Both the position numbers and the translations under genes were made by a program. Source: Serratia nevei (GTDB lineage: Bacteria > Pseudomonadota > Gammaproteobacteria > Enterobacterales > Enterobacteriaceae). From it: 64,000 nt of DNA. Below are positions 46,943 to 55,801 of this stretch, piece after piece (the stretch's first letter is position 1; each line of letters starts with the position of its first letter). The stretch is from NCBI RefSeq assembly GCF_037948395.1, contig NZ_CP149940.1, forward strand, positions 3,348,001 to 3,412,000. Reading direction: 5' to 3'. The notes under the pieces are model-generated. The model was not told the DNA's origin and made no database searches. It worked only from the letters and a program-made list of their open reading frames with translations.

Positions 46943-48160
46943 TTATGAATGGTCTGCGGCAGAAGTGTCTGCCCGCGAGGTCAGAAAGATCAGTACGGTT
47001 GCGATAATCAGCATCGCGGCGCTGGCCAGGAAGGTGCTCTGGTAGCCGTGATGGTCGAAAAGCAGGCCGCCCACCGTCGAACCGAGAGCAATGGACAGCT
47101 GCACCATCGCCACCATCAGTCCGCCGCCCGCTTCGGCATTCTGAGGGAAGGTACGTGGAACCCATGCCCACCATCCCACCGGTGCGGCAGTGGAAATCAG
47201 CCCCCACAGCCCAAGCAGCGCCGTCACGATGGCTACCTGACTGCCGAAGGCAATCAGTGCCAGCGCGGTGATGGCCATCAGTACCGGGATGGCCATCAGG
47301 GTCGGGTAGAACCCGCGTTTTAACACCCGGCCAATCAGCGTAGTGCCGATGAAACCCGCGACACCAATAACCAGCAGGACCAGGGTCACCGTTGCGGCAT
47401 CCACCCGCGTCACCGTCTCAAGGAAAGGCCGAATGTAGGTAAAGAGCGTGAATTGCCCCATAAAGAAGATCCCCACACCCAGCATGCCCAGCGTGACCAC
47501 CCGGCGACGAAACAGCGTGAAAACGTTGCGGGAAGCCGCCGCCTGACGGGTGACCGACATGGAAGGCAGACTGAGTAATTGCCAAACAAACGCGATGATG
47601 GCGACCGGCACTAGGCAGAAGAAGGCGCCCCGCCAGCCAACAACCGATCCGAGCCAGCTGCCCAGAGGGGCAGCCACGACGGTAGCCAAAGCATTGCCGC
47701 TGTTGAAAATAGCCAGCGCCAGCGGAACACGATGCACCGGGACCAGACGCATTGCCGTCGCGGCCGACATCGACCAGAACCCGCCGACCACAATGCCAAT
47801 CAGGGCCCTGCCCGCCATATAGGTCAGGTAATTGGGTGCCATCGCAATAACAGCACCGGAAATTGCCATAATGCAGGTCAGGCCGAGCAGCAGCGTTTTC
47901 CGGTTAAGCGTGCCTGCCAGCACGGAAATAAACAGGCTGGTTACCACTGCAAATGCCCCGGAAATGGCGATGCCCTGTCCGGCCATGCCTTCGGTGACAC
48001 GAAGGGTCTGCGCCATCGGTGTCAGCAGGCTGACCGGCATGAATTCGGAGGCGATCAGGGCGAAGACGCACAGCGTCATGGCAAAGACACCACTCCAGTG
48101 CGCAGGCTGTTTCCCGCTTCCGGTGTTTTTTTTTCTGTTTTCGTCTGTCTTATTACTCAT
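46943..48160 (-). CDS. MFS transporter (DHA1 family, NepI/YdhP-like)
   Basis: 405 aa with 12 hydrophobic helices and the MFS inter-helix motif in AGTLNRKTLLLGLT. The start region FALIASEFMPVSLLTPMAQTL and the ALIGIVVGGFWSMSAATAMRLVP region resemble NepI-type exporters of the DHA1 group. Second gene of the operon, 117 bp after the cyclophilin-like gene. Substrate unknown. Confidence 0.88.
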   Translation of the reverse strand: MSNKTDENRKKNTGSGKQPAHWSGVFAMTLCVFALIASEFMPVSLLTPMAQTLRVTEGMAGQGIAISGAFAVVTSLFISVLAGTLNRKTLLLGLTCIMAISGAVIAMAPNYLTYMAGRALIGIVVGGFWSMSAATAMRLVPVHRVPLALAIFNSGNALATVVAAPLGSWLGSVVGWRGAFFCLVPVAIIAFVWQLLSLPSMSVTRQAAASRNVFTLFRRRVVTLGMLGVGIFFMGQFTLFTYIRPFLETVTRVDAATVTLVLLVIGVAGFIGTTLIGRVLKRGFYPTLMAIPVLMAITALALIAFGSQVAIVTALLGLWGLISTAAPVGWWAWVPRTFPQNAEAGGGLMVAMVQLSIALGSTVGGLLFDHHGYQSTFLASAAMLIIATVLIFLTSRADTSAADHS

Positions 48161-48277
48161 TCAGGGATTTCTTTTCAGTAGATAACATGAAGTCTGTGCC
48201 CCGCGCTGCAGGAAGAGCTGAAACGGCATACGGGGACGGGTTAAGAGGGATAATCGCGGTACGGAAGGTGCTGCGGG

Positions 48278-48763
48278 TCAGTTGGCGACCCTGATCTGCA
48301 CCGCAAGAGGTCCGTGGCGCTGCAGGACCGGCAGTCCGGAATCCACTTTCCCTAACGGGATCAGTGAACGGGCGTAAGCCCTGCCCCGGGCAAAAATCGC
48401 CAGGTTGCCCCAGGGCGCGTAGTAAGTGATATCTCCGGCTTCCGGCGTCATGCCGTCCGGTGCCTGCACCGTGGAAAGCCTGCGCGGCAGGTCGCTTATA
48501 CGCTCAATATCGTCATAGTCTTCCAGCGTCAGGCTGAGGGGAAGCAAAGACGCAAAGTCCCGGCCTGTCGGCGTATCAAAGAGGGTGGCGGTGGCGGTTT
48601 CTCCCTCCACAATGATCTCAATTTTCATAAGCGTCTCCTGCGCCACTCCCCGGTCGTTCTCACCCGCCATAGCGGACTGCGTGACGAAAAGCAGGCCGGC
48701 AAGGAGCAGCAGTGATGTTCTGCAGTAAGCGTTTTGCATAAGGGTTAGCGTTGACTTTTTCAT
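48278..48763 (-). CDS. Exported cyclophilin-like fold protein
   Basis: 161 aa. It has a signal-type N-terminus (SLLLLAGLLFVTQSAMA) followed by a small cyclophilin-like barrel (IEIIVEGETATATLFDTPTG, DFASLLPLSLTLEDY, GDITYYAPWGNLAIFARG). Related proteins stand beside reductases and MFS genes in many enterobacteria; their function is not known. First gene of the operon, divergent from the LysR gene 92 bp away. The start is uncertain (48763 or 48739). Confidence 0.78.
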   Translation of the reverse strand: MKKSTLTLMQNAYCRTSLLLLAGLLFVTQSAMAGENDRGVAQETLMKIEIIVEGETATATLFDTPTGRDFASLLPLSLTLEDYDDIERISDLPRRLSTVQAPDGMTPEAGDITYYAPWGNLAIFARGRAYARSLIPLGKVDSGLPVLQRHGPLAVQIRVAN

Positions 48764-48855
48764 CGCATTATTGTTACCAATATGCAGCGGGTTAACTAGC
48801 TAATGAATACTTAATACCCTTATAAGTAAAATTTATAAATGGACCGGAAACGAGC

Positions 48856-49755
48856 ATGGCCAGACGCAATCTCAACGACTTACTCTCTTTCGTCACCGTG
48901 GCGCGTGAAGGCAGCTTTACGCGCGCTGCCGCCCAGCTCGGCGTGACCCAGCCCGCACTGAGCCAGGCGATTTCCGGGCTGGAAGAACGGATGCAAATCC
49001 GCCTGCTGACAAGGACCACGCGCAGTGTGTCAGTGACGGCTGCCGGGGAGCGACTGCTGCAGTCTGTGGGCCATCGTATTGATGAGATTGAAGCCGAGCT
49101 GGACATGCTGACGGCACTGCGTGATAAACCTGCGGGGACCGTCCGTATTACATGTGGACCTAATGTTCTGAAGACCACGCTGCTGCCAAAGCTGACACCA
49201 CTGTTACGCGAATATCCTGATATTCATATTGAGTTTGATGCCAACCACGGGTTCCGGGATATCGTTGCGGATCGTTTTGATGCCGGCGTGCGGCTCGGAG
49301 ACACTATCGACAAAGATATGATAGCCGTACCCATTGGCCCGAAACTGCGCATGGCGGCTGTAGCTTCCCCTGAGTATTTTGCCCGGTGCGCCGCCCCTCA
49401 GACGCCACGCGATCTGATGCAACACTGCTGTATTAATGAGCGCATGGTTCAATCGGGGAAAATTTACGCCTGGGAGTTTGAGCAGGAAAACGGTAAATTT
49501 CACGTTCGGGTTGAAGGGCAAATGACGTTTAATACATCGGAACACGTCGTTGACGCAGCTCTTGCCGGACTAGGCATTGCCTTTTTACCTGAAGAGGAGT
49601 TCGGCACACATCTGCAGGAAGGAAAACTGATCCGCGTGCTTGAAGAATGGTGCCGTCCTTTTCCCGGCTACTATCTTTATTATCCCAGCCGTAAACAGCC
49701 TTCCCCAGCGTTTTCACTCGTTGTGGATGCGTTGCGTATTAACCGGAAAATTTAA
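48856..49755 (+). CDS. LysR-family regulator
   Basis: 299 aa. HTH SFTRAAAQLGVTQPALSQAISGLEERMQ, then LLTRTTRSVSVTAAGERLL; effector domain from about residue 90 with DANHGFRDIVADRFDAGVRLGD. Divergent from the cyclophilin-like/MFS/hydrolase/AKR operon, and therefore its likely regulator. Confidence 0.89.
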   Translation: MARRNLNDLLSFVTVAREGSFTRAAAQLGVTQPALSQAISGLEERMQIRLLTRTTRSVSVTAAGERLLQSVGHRIDEIEAELDMLTALRDKPAGTVRITCGPNVLKTTLLPKLTPLLREYPDIHIEFDANHGFRDIVADRFDAGVRLGDTIDKDMIAVPIGPKLRMAAVASPEYFARCAAPQTPRDLMQHCCINERMVQSGKIYAWEFEQENGKFHVRVEGQMTFNTSEHVVDAALAGLGIAFLPEEEFGTHLQEGKLIRVLEEWCRPFPGYYLYYPSRKQPSPAFSLVVDALRINRKI

Positions 49756-49791
49756 CGCTGAATTATCGGGCCAATATTTCAAGAAAGGACG

Positions 49792-49856
49792 TGAACGTCC
49801 GCTTCAGGCACGCAACGGACAGGCTACGTGGTCATTGGGTCTGCTTTGAGCGAAGT
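49792..49856 (+). repeat. Direct repeat copy A
   Basis: About 65 bp, with about six or more differences from copy B (50571-50635). It begins with the inverted repeat GTCCGCT...AACGGAC and continues aggctacgtggtcattggg and ctgctttgagcga. The two copies flank the GNAT gene in the same orientation. Confidence 0.85.
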
Positions 49857-49992
49857 GCAGACTTAGGCGTCAGCAAAATTACGTTCCGTGGACAAAGCTA
49901 TATGATATAATTTTATCATGCTGAATCGGCGGATAATTCGGTAGAGTAGTACTAAGTATGCGTTACGTTGCTATTAAGAATGAGACAGTAAA

Positions 49993-50481
49993 TTGAAAAC
50001 AAAACAGTCAAAAATCCCCAAATCAATTTATAGGCCCATGCATGACGACGAGTTTCACTTCTGGGGGGGCCTCTCTTTAAATGACTATGTTGAAGACCTG
50101 ATGGCAAATCATCGGTACAGTCGTAAAAAAGCCCAGATAGAGGCGTCGAAATCATTTAAAGCAGCCTTGCCAGCGGGTATCAATACTCAAAATAACCATT
50201 TTAGAACTTATGAACATGACAGTCAGGCTGCGGGATATCTGTGGTTCAGCCTGGAAGATAACTCAGCCTTTTTGTCAGATATAATGCTTCTCCCAGAATT
50301 TCAGGGTAAGGGAATGGGTCGGGATTTTATCCGTGCATTCCTGAATGAGCTGACTCAACAGGGCGCATATGAGGTGGAACTCAGAGTATCACCGGACAAT
50401 CAAAGGGCTTTAAAATTATATAAAGAGTTTGGTTTTCGGATAACTGGTTTTGATATGAGTCTTTTGCTAGGATCCGACTGA
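49993..50481 (+). CDS. GNAT acetyltransferase
   Basis: 162 aa. The acetyl-CoA loop is LLPEFQGKGMGRDFIRAFL; the C-terminal NQRALKLYKEFGFRITGFDMSL completes the GNAT fold. The DNA is much more AT-rich than the rest of the window, and the gene stands alone between two direct repeats, which points to horizontal acquisition. It starts at TTG 49993 with a weak GAGA site; the next ATG is at 50038. Substrate unknown. Confidence 0.82.
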   Translation: MKTKQSKIPKSIYRPMHDDEFHFWGGLSLNDYVEDLMANHRYSRKKAQIEASKSFKAALPAGINTQNNHFRTYEHDSQAAGYLWFSLEDNSAFLSDIMLLPEFQGKGMGRDFIRAFLNELTQQGAYEVELRVSPDNQRALKLYKEFGFRITGFDMSLLLGSD

Positions 50482-50570
50482 TCAGCAATCCGTTAATCAT
50501 AATTTTCGGAGACAATCTCGGGTAATATCAACTATCGATAGGCAATCTACCACTATATATCTTCACATCA

Positions 50571-50635
50571 TCAATGTCCGTTTCTGGCACGCAACGGACA
50601 GGCTACGTGGTCATTGGGCCTGCTTTGAGCGAGTA
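50571..50635 (+). repeat. Direct repeat copy B
   Basis: Second copy of the repeat at 49792, with a perfect 7-bp inverted repeat GTCCGTT / AACGGAC at its start and the same acgtggtcattggg block. Confidence 0.85.
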
Positions 50636-50662
50636 GCGGGTACTGAAAGGGCTATTATCGGG

Positions 50663-51070
50663 CTAACCGCGCATATCGAAGCCCGATTTTTGAAAATCTC
50701 TATAGACTTCTGGATTGTTGAAGGCTGGAAATTTGGCTTTATGGGCTGCTGACTTTATCGCTTCGCAATAGGCTGTATTGCCATTGCTGGTTGATACGTT
50801 TAAAGCCGTGCCATCCTGAGCAAATTCAATATGCAACCTGCATTTTTTCCCCTTCCAGTTTTGCGGCTCATCAAGTTCAGCATTTATTGCCGCCCTGATT
50901 GCCCTCGCTTGCACGCCCCATTCATCCTGATCATCCCAACGTCCTGAACTGCAACTACCCGTTGCCGTGGTCTTATGACAGCCGGAAGGATGTAACGGTG
51001 CGCAACCCGCAGTAAGACTAGCCAAAATGGCCAGCATAACGATTTTCTTTACTGTTTCAGGCGAGCCCAC
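50663..51070 (-). CDS. Lipoprotein with TolA C-terminal (domain III-like) fold
   Basis: 135 aa. Lipobox LTAGC (Cys23) after a short signal. Residues about 50-135 resemble TolA domain III: RAIRAAINAELDEPQNWKGK, KCRLHIEFAQDGTALNV, AYCEAIKSAAHKAKFP and the final DFQKSGFDMRG. Both domain cysteines are present (Cys77, Cys102), 25 residues apart as in TolA. It lacks the TolA membrane anchor and long helix. It may be an envelope protein that interacts with TolB/Pal, or a decoy for bacteriocins or phages. GTG start with GAGGGG upstream. Confidence 0.82.
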   Translation of the reverse strand: MGSPETVKKIVMLAILASLTAGCAPLHPSGCHKTTATGSCSSGRWDDQDEWGVQARAIRAAINAELDEPQNWKGKKCRLHIEFAQDGTALNVSTSNGNTAYCEAIKSAAHKAKFPAFNNPEVYRDFQKSGFDMRG

Positions 51071-51727
51071 TTTTTGCCCCTCAACCCATTTAAACTCAGC
51101 AATATAGGCCTATTCTTCCGTCATTCCTGGCACCTTTCAACCACTAATTATCTACATCAACTAGATGTTTCGAATGATCTTTCTGAATATGTAGAAGCGG
51201 GGAAGAGACTGCAATTTATTACCTAATAATTAGTACAAGCAGTTTATACGTCCGCTTCTGGCACAAAGCCGACCGCCAGAGTCCCCACGCCAGCATCTCC
51301 CCACCCTATTCCACGCCCCAGCAGCGTTGGAGCGAACCCCCCCCCTGCGTTGCCGTCGGTGTGAATCCGCAAAGCGGCAGCCACAACCACCACCATAACG
51401 CCAACGCTTGGCCAACCCCCACCAGCGAAACCCACTCTTTTATCTAAGAAGATTCCTAACCCAGCTGACGGAAATCCCTTCCTGACGCCAATACGCGGGT
51501 TAACCCGCCGATTTACAGCAATAATCCTGTAAAAACAATCGATAAGCGAATTGTTCGCACTCGGCAAGTAGCGTCTATCCTTTCGCTATGGGCGCCTGCC
51601 GCCCATCGTTCGCTGCGGCTCGCGGCATGCGCGTTTCTGGCTGTACGGGTTTCGGTTTATTCCATCGCGCGCCTCCATTCATCATGTTGAATTTCACAGC
51701 AATCTCTCAGCAACAAGGAGTGTTTAT
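51071..51727. other. 657-bp region without a convincing gene
   Basis: It contains a third, partial copy of the repeat (51247-51274) and a palindrome gcgggttaacccgcc (51495-51509). A 107-codon open frame on the minus strand (51244-51567) is Gly/Val-rich, has no ribosome site and runs through the repeat, so I do not call it. The last 60 bp before 51728 should hold the promoter of the RTX-like gene. Confidence 0.6.
51247..51274 (+). repeat. Partial repeat copy C
   Basis: tacgtccgcttctggcacaa followed by agccgacc matches only the first 27 or so bases of copies A and B, including the inverted repeat. Confidence 0.65.
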
Positions 51728-53434
51728 ATGGCTTACGTCATTACCGACCGAGAAAAACTGCAAGCGATTTGGGAGGCCGCCAAAGCCGGCGATTGGCCGG
51801 CCGTGTATGCCGCCTCCGTCGATGCGCTCACCGATCCCAACCATGCCAACCAACCTATTCAGGGCGTGGATATCGCGGTGTATACCTGGATCAAAGGCGC
51901 CTATGGCGTGAACTCGAATCAGGGGGCGTTTGCCCATTACATTCGCGACCAAACCAAGCTGCAGTATGAGCTGCGCACCGGGCATGTTCCCGATGACTGG
52001 GAAACGCGCATTCAAAATGCCTCCGACAACATCGCCAAGAACTTCGCCAAGACGCTGTTTGGCGTCGATCTGAGCAGCGATCCCAACGCGCCGCTGCCGG
52101 ATGCCCCGCCCACCAGCGCCAAAGTGCCGGACATTCACGAGGTCGGCCTGATCGACGCGGGAGCGGCGGCGTCCGAGGTGTTCACCGATGCTTCCTCGAC
52201 CGGCGCCCCCAACTATTCACCCTGGGCCGGCACCACGCTGTTCTCTTATTTAGGCGACACCTCGTTCTTTACCGAATGGGTGGCCACCAACGACACCTCG
52301 CCTTTTAAGGTCGAAAGCGGCACCTATGATTTGATTGCGGCGGCGCAGGTCTCCATGCAGATGAAAAACCTCAGCTACGTGGTTGAAACGCTGCTGGCGG
52401 GCGAAGTGCCCACCTATTTAACCACCCTCGGCATTGGCCACGAGACCATCCGCCTCGCCGCCGAAGCGGCGCGTGATTTCTACACCGAATCCTACGGCAG
52501 CAGCGTGACCGGCGGCGGCAGCCTCATTCCCGGCAAGCTGGATATCGGCTCGGCGATTTTCAACGACATTGCCGACGTGCTGTCCACGCCGAATCTGTAC
52601 CGCGTCGGTACGCTGTATGACGACGATTTCACGCTGGCGTTCGGCAATATCGCCGTTAACACCGGCAGCGGCGACGACACCATCAGCGTGCCGCGCGGCT
52701 GGCAAAACAACGCCGGCAACTACGGCTGGACGGTCATCGACGGCGGCAGCGGCCATGATACGGTCGATTATTCCAGCCTGTCGCACGGGGTAAACCTGAA
52801 GTTTGACGCCCAGGGCAGCTATGGCGGGCGCGGGGTGATCGAGAAAAACGGCATCGGGCTGTATGGCTTTAAGGACGGGCTGTACAACATCGAGGCGGTA
52901 AAGCTGACGGACTTTAAGGATAACGTCACCTTTAACGATCGGGTGCTGACGCCGGCCAACGGTCTGGAGGTCAACCTGGGCAAAGGCTCCAGCGAGATTC
53001 GCTTCGAGCACGGCTATACCACTGCGCCGGGTGGGAGCGCGCCGCAGGATTATCTCGGCGTGAACCTGAGCATGCTGTCCAACGATGTGCCCTTCCCCAA
53101 CAGCCTGCTGAATATTCCCGTAAAGCAGACCCACAATATCTACATCGACGACAGCTTCGAGCTGGGCTTTTTACAGGCCTCTTCCCTGTCTATCGATAAC
53201 CACCTGCTGGCCTTCGGCACCGAAGGCTCAAACAGCAGCTTCTCGCTGAACTACAACGCGCAAACCCATACGCAGGATCTGTCGATATTCATGCAGGGTG
53301 AAAGCGCGCTCAATCAGCACGTCGTCAATATCTACAATTGGGCACAAGGCGACTTCGGCATCACGCTCGAGCAGCCGACCATTCAGCTCGTCGGCTTGCA
53401 AACCGTTACGCCGCAAGAGCTCGCGGCCGCCTAA
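51728..53434 (+). CDS. Large RTX-like calcium-binding protein, predicted type I secretion substrate
   Basis: 568 aa without an N-terminal signal peptide. Degenerate RTX repeats are seen at about residues 312-320 (GSGDDTISV) and 338-346 (GGSGHDTVDYS). The C-terminus VGLQTVTPQELAAA resembles that of the haemophore HasA (VGVQHADSPELLAA), a known type I secretion signal, so export by a HasDE/LipBCD-type channel with TolC is likely. The N-terminal 250 residues, starting AYVITDREKLQAIWEAAKAG, are not a family that I recognise. Clear AAGGAG site upstream; own terminator downstream. Confidence 0.78.
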   Translation: MAYVITDREKLQAIWEAAKAGDWPAVYAASVDALTDPNHANQPIQGVDIAVYTWIKGAYGVNSNQGAFAHYIRDQTKLQYELRTGHVPDDWETRIQNASDNIAKNFAKTLFGVDLSSDPNAPLPDAPPTSAKVPDIHEVGLIDAGAAASEVFTDASSTGAPNYSPWAGTTLFSYLGDTSFFTEWVATNDTSPFKVESGTYDLIAAAQVSMQMKNLSYVVETLLAGEVPTYLTTLGIGHETIRLAAEAARDFYTESYGSSVTGGGSLIPGKLDIGSAIFNDIADVLSTPNLYRVGTLYDDDFTLAFGNIAVNTGSGDDTISVPRGWQNNAGNYGWTVIDGGSGHDTVDYSSLSHGVNLKFDAQGSYGGRGVIEKNGIGLYGFKDGLYNIEAVKLTDFKDNVTFNDRVLTPANGLEVNLGKGSSEIRFEHGYTTAPGGSAPQDYLGVNLSMLSNDVPFPNSLLNIPVKQTHNIYIDDSFELGFLQASSLSIDNHLLAFGTEGSNSSFSLNYNAQTHTQDLSIFMQGESALNQHVVNIYNWAQGDFGITLEQPTIQLVGLQTVTPQELAAA

Positions 53435-53439
53435 GCGAA

Positions 53440-53468
53440 GCCCGCCGGGTTTACCGGCGGGCTGTTTT
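53440..53468 (+). terminator. Terminator after the RTX-like gene
   Basis: Perfect 9-bp stem GCCCGCCGG / CCGGCGGGC around GTTTA, followed by TGTTTTCC. Confidence 0.85.
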
Positions 53469-53484
53469 CCTTCAGCACGACGGC

Positions 53485-54057
53485 TCAGGCCCCATCCCGC
53501 TCCGCAACCCGCGCCATCAACGCCCCCAACAGCGCCAGATCGACCAGCAACGCCAGCGCGAAACAGCTTCCTCTCGCGCCCGGCGCGGCGTAGGTTTGAA
53601 TCAGCAACGCGGCAACCACCACGGCCACGATGCTCACCACCGTCGCCAGCCTGCACGCCACGGCGAACGCCGCTTTCTCCCCCACCGCCGTGCGGTAGGC
53701 TACGCCCTGCCCCAGGCCGCCGAGGGCGATGCCCGCCAGCAGGGCCGGCCAATCATGGCCGCCGAACAGCATCAGCAGCGTCAATAGCCACCCCGCCGCC
53801 GCCAGCAAAAAACCGTAGCGGAGCACAGCCAGCGCAGGCCGCTTCCGCAGCGGCTGCCAGCGGGCCAGCGCGGCGCCGCCGAGAAACGCCAGCGCCAATG
53901 CCGTTAGCAGCATCAGCGTTACGCCGATGCCCAGCAGGCTTTCGGTCTTCAGCAGCAAGGCGCCCGCCGCGACCGGCACGCTGAGCGCCAGACCGCTCGC
54001 CGCCGTTCCCGCGTGTTCCATGGCGCCCAGGGCGCCGTTGTTGATATAAAGGCTCAT
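53485..54057 (-). CDS. Half-length MFS-like membrane protein
   Basis: 190 aa with six predicted helices (near residues 17-36, 40-64, 76-100, 103-122, 130-157 and 164-184). The GGLGQGVAYRTAVGEKAAFAVA segment resembles the C-terminal half of MFS permeases, which normally have about 400 aa; the N-terminal half is not upstream. It may be a truncated relict or a real six-helix protein. Divergent from the LysR gene at 54186. Confidence 0.65.
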   Translation of the reverse strand: MSLYINNGALGAMEHAGTAASGLALSVPVAAGALLLKTESLLGIGVTLMLLTALALAFLGGAALARWQPLRKRPALAVLRYGFLLAAAGWLLTLLMLFGGHDWPALLAGIALGGLGQGVAYRTAVGEKAAFAVACRLATVVSIVAVVVAALLIQTYAAPGARGSCFALALLVDLALLGALMARVAERDGA

Positions 54058-54068
54058 CGTTAACTCCC

Positions 54069-54114
54069 GACATGTGGAAATGATGAAATTAATTCATTCC
54101 CCTGTTCACATGTC
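54069..54114. promoter_or_regulatory. Nested inverted repeats in the MFS-like / LysR divergent region
   Basis: Outer pair GACATGTG (54069-54076) and CACATGTC (54107-54114); inner near-palindrome ATGAAATTAATTCAT (54083-54097) at almost the same centre. A likely binding site of the adjacent LysR protein. Confidence 0.5.
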
Positions 54115-54185
54115 GCTAGCCTATCTCTTGTATAATCGTTCAGACAAACTCATAGTTTTCAGCCTTAGATGAGAATAACTCAGCC

Positions 54186-55076
54186 ATGAGAAAACCCCGT
54201 TTGCCGCCGCTGGGCGCGCTGCGCGCCTTCCACGCCGTGGCCGGCTGCCGCAGCTTCAAGCTGGCCGCCGAGGAGCTGGGCGTCAGCGCGACGGCGGTCA
54301 GCCATCAGATCAAGCTGCTGGAATCGGTGCTGGAATGCCGGGTGTGCGAGCGCAGCGCGCAGGGCGTCAGCCTGACCGAGACCGGCGAGATCCTGTATGC
54401 CGGCACCCAGCGCGCCTTCGCCGCGCTGGAGCAGTCCGTCGCCCAAATCACCCGCGCCCAACAGCCGCCGGCGCTGACCGTTACCACCACCTCCAATTTT
54501 CTCACCCACTGGCTGGTGCCGCGCCTGGCGGATTTCAAGGCGGAGTTTCCCGCCATCGATCTGCGCCTGCACACCAGCGTCGAGCGCGTCGATCTCAACC
54601 AGCGCACCGTGGACGTCGCCATTCGCTATCGTGAAACGCCGGAAAGCGATCTGCACTGCACCCTGCTGCATGAGGATCGCTTTATCGTGGTGGCCAGCCC
54701 GGCGCTGGCGCTGGAGCGCAGCGAGGATTTGCAGCGGGTAACGCTGTTTCACGTGGAACATCGGCAGGTGCCCGCCGACGCGCCGACCTGGGAAAACTGG
54801 CGGCGGCGCTACGGGCCGGAAGGGTTGAACGTGGAAGCCGGACTGACCTTCAGCGACGAGACGCATGCGCTGCAGGCGGCGGTGGCGGGCCAAGGGGTGG
54901 TGATCGCCAGCCGGCTGCTGGCGCGCGATTTGTTGCAGCGCGGCGTGCTGGCCGCGCCGTTCGAGATGTCGTTACCCGGCGCCAACTATTACCTGGTGAC
55001 CACCGAAGAAACCGCGCAGCGCCCCGATATCATTGCGCTGCGCGAATGGTTGCTGCGGCAAATGGCGGCGGGCTAA
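54186..55076 (+). CDS. LysR-family regulator (GcvA-type)
   Basis: 296 aa. The start RLPPLGALRAFHAVAGCRSFKLAAEELGVSATAVSHQIKLLE (region) and CERSAQGVSLTETGE are GcvA-like, and TFSDETHALQAAVAGQGVVIAS is typical of this group. Divergent from the half-MFS gene; its stop overlaps the luxR stop by 4 bp. Confidence 0.88.
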   Translation: MRKPRLPPLGALRAFHAVAGCRSFKLAAEELGVSATAVSHQIKLLESVLECRVCERSAQGVSLTETGEILYAGTQRAFAALEQSVAQITRAQQPPALTVTTTSNFLTHWLVPRLADFKAEFPAIDLRLHTSVERVDLNQRTVDVAIRYRETPESDLHCTLLHEDRFIVVASPALALERSEDLQRVTLFHVEHRQVPADAPTWENWRRRYGPEGLNVEAGLTFSDETHALQAAVAGQGVVIASRLLARDLLQRGVLAAPFEMSLPGANYYLVTTEETAQRPDIIALREWLLRQMAAG

Positions 55077-55801
55077 CGGCGCTCGGGGGCGATTTCCCCC
55101 AGGCGGATCGCCACGCCGATCGCCTGCGCGGTGGTGGCGGCGCCAAGGCGTTGGCGAATGCGCCGCAGGTGGTTTTCCACCGTGCGTTCAGACAGGCCGA
55201 GCATCGCAGCGATATCCGCCTGCCGCCGGCCGATGGCGGTCCAGCTCAGCACCTCGCGCTCGCGTGCCGACAGCCGGCCCTCTCCCTCGCCGGCCGCCGG
55301 TGCGAACAGCCGCCGCGCCGCCTGAAAGGCCGCCGTGCCCACCAGCGACAGCGCCAGCCGCACCAGCGGCGAAGCGTCGATGCGCTCGCCCCCCAGGCTG
55401 ACGGCGCCCTCCAAACCGGCTGGGCCAAATACCGGGATCTGCACGCCGTGCAGGCCCGCACCGCGCGGCGTGCGCACAATCCGGTAGCGTTCGCCCTGCT
55501 CCGCCCGGGTTTTGGTCCAGAAAAACGGCTCGCTGACCCGCAACATGTGCCGGGTCACCGGGCAGTGCCGCACGTAGGTCAACGCATCGACGGCCTCGCC
55601 GTCGCCGAACCAGTCGCCCTCGACCCAATAGATATGCTCGATCCCCGCCTCCGCCGCGGCGGAAGCGGAAAACAGCACAAAGCGATCGAAGCCGAACGGC
55701 GCGGCGAAGGCGCGAACCCGCCCCTGAATGGCGGACAGGGTTCGCTCGTGGTCCATCGCCAGCGCCGTCTGGAAAGCGCGCTGTGCGATCTCGTCGCTCA
55801 T
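55073..55801 (-). CDS. LuxR-type regulator with autoinducer-binding domain (solo)
   Basis: 242 aa. Residues about 1-165 form an AHL-binding-type domain (YWVEGDWF; Asp72, Pro81, Trp95 in the [11 protein letters not shown] and PFFWTKT segments), and residues about 175-242 the GerE HTH ([40 protein letters not shown]). No luxI is near, so it is a solo receptor. The start overlaps the hchA stop by ATGA, so it is translated with hchA. The ligand could be an AHL or another small molecule. Confidence 0.87.
   Translation of the reverse strand: MSDEIAQRAFQTALAMDHERTLSAIQGRVRAFAAPFGFDRFVLFSASAAAEAGIEHIYWVEGDWFGDGEAVDALTYVRHCPVTRHMLRVSEPFFWTKTRAEQGERYRIVRTPRGAGLHGVQIPVFGPAGLEGAVSLGGERIDASPLVRLALSLVGTAAFQAARRLFAPAAGEGEGRLSAREREVLSWTAIGRRQADIAAMLGLSERTVENHLRRIRQRLGAATTAQAIGVAIRLGEIAPERR

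Noticed and set aside
51244..51567. Minus-strand frame of 107 codons, Gly/Val-rich
   Set aside because: Runs into a repeat copy, no ribosome site, no domain; more likely non-coding.
42572..51727. Genomic island with attachment sites at tRNA-Asn copy 3
   Set aside because: No integrase gene and no second copy of the tRNA 3' end were seen downstream by eye, so an island integrated at this tRNA is not supported.
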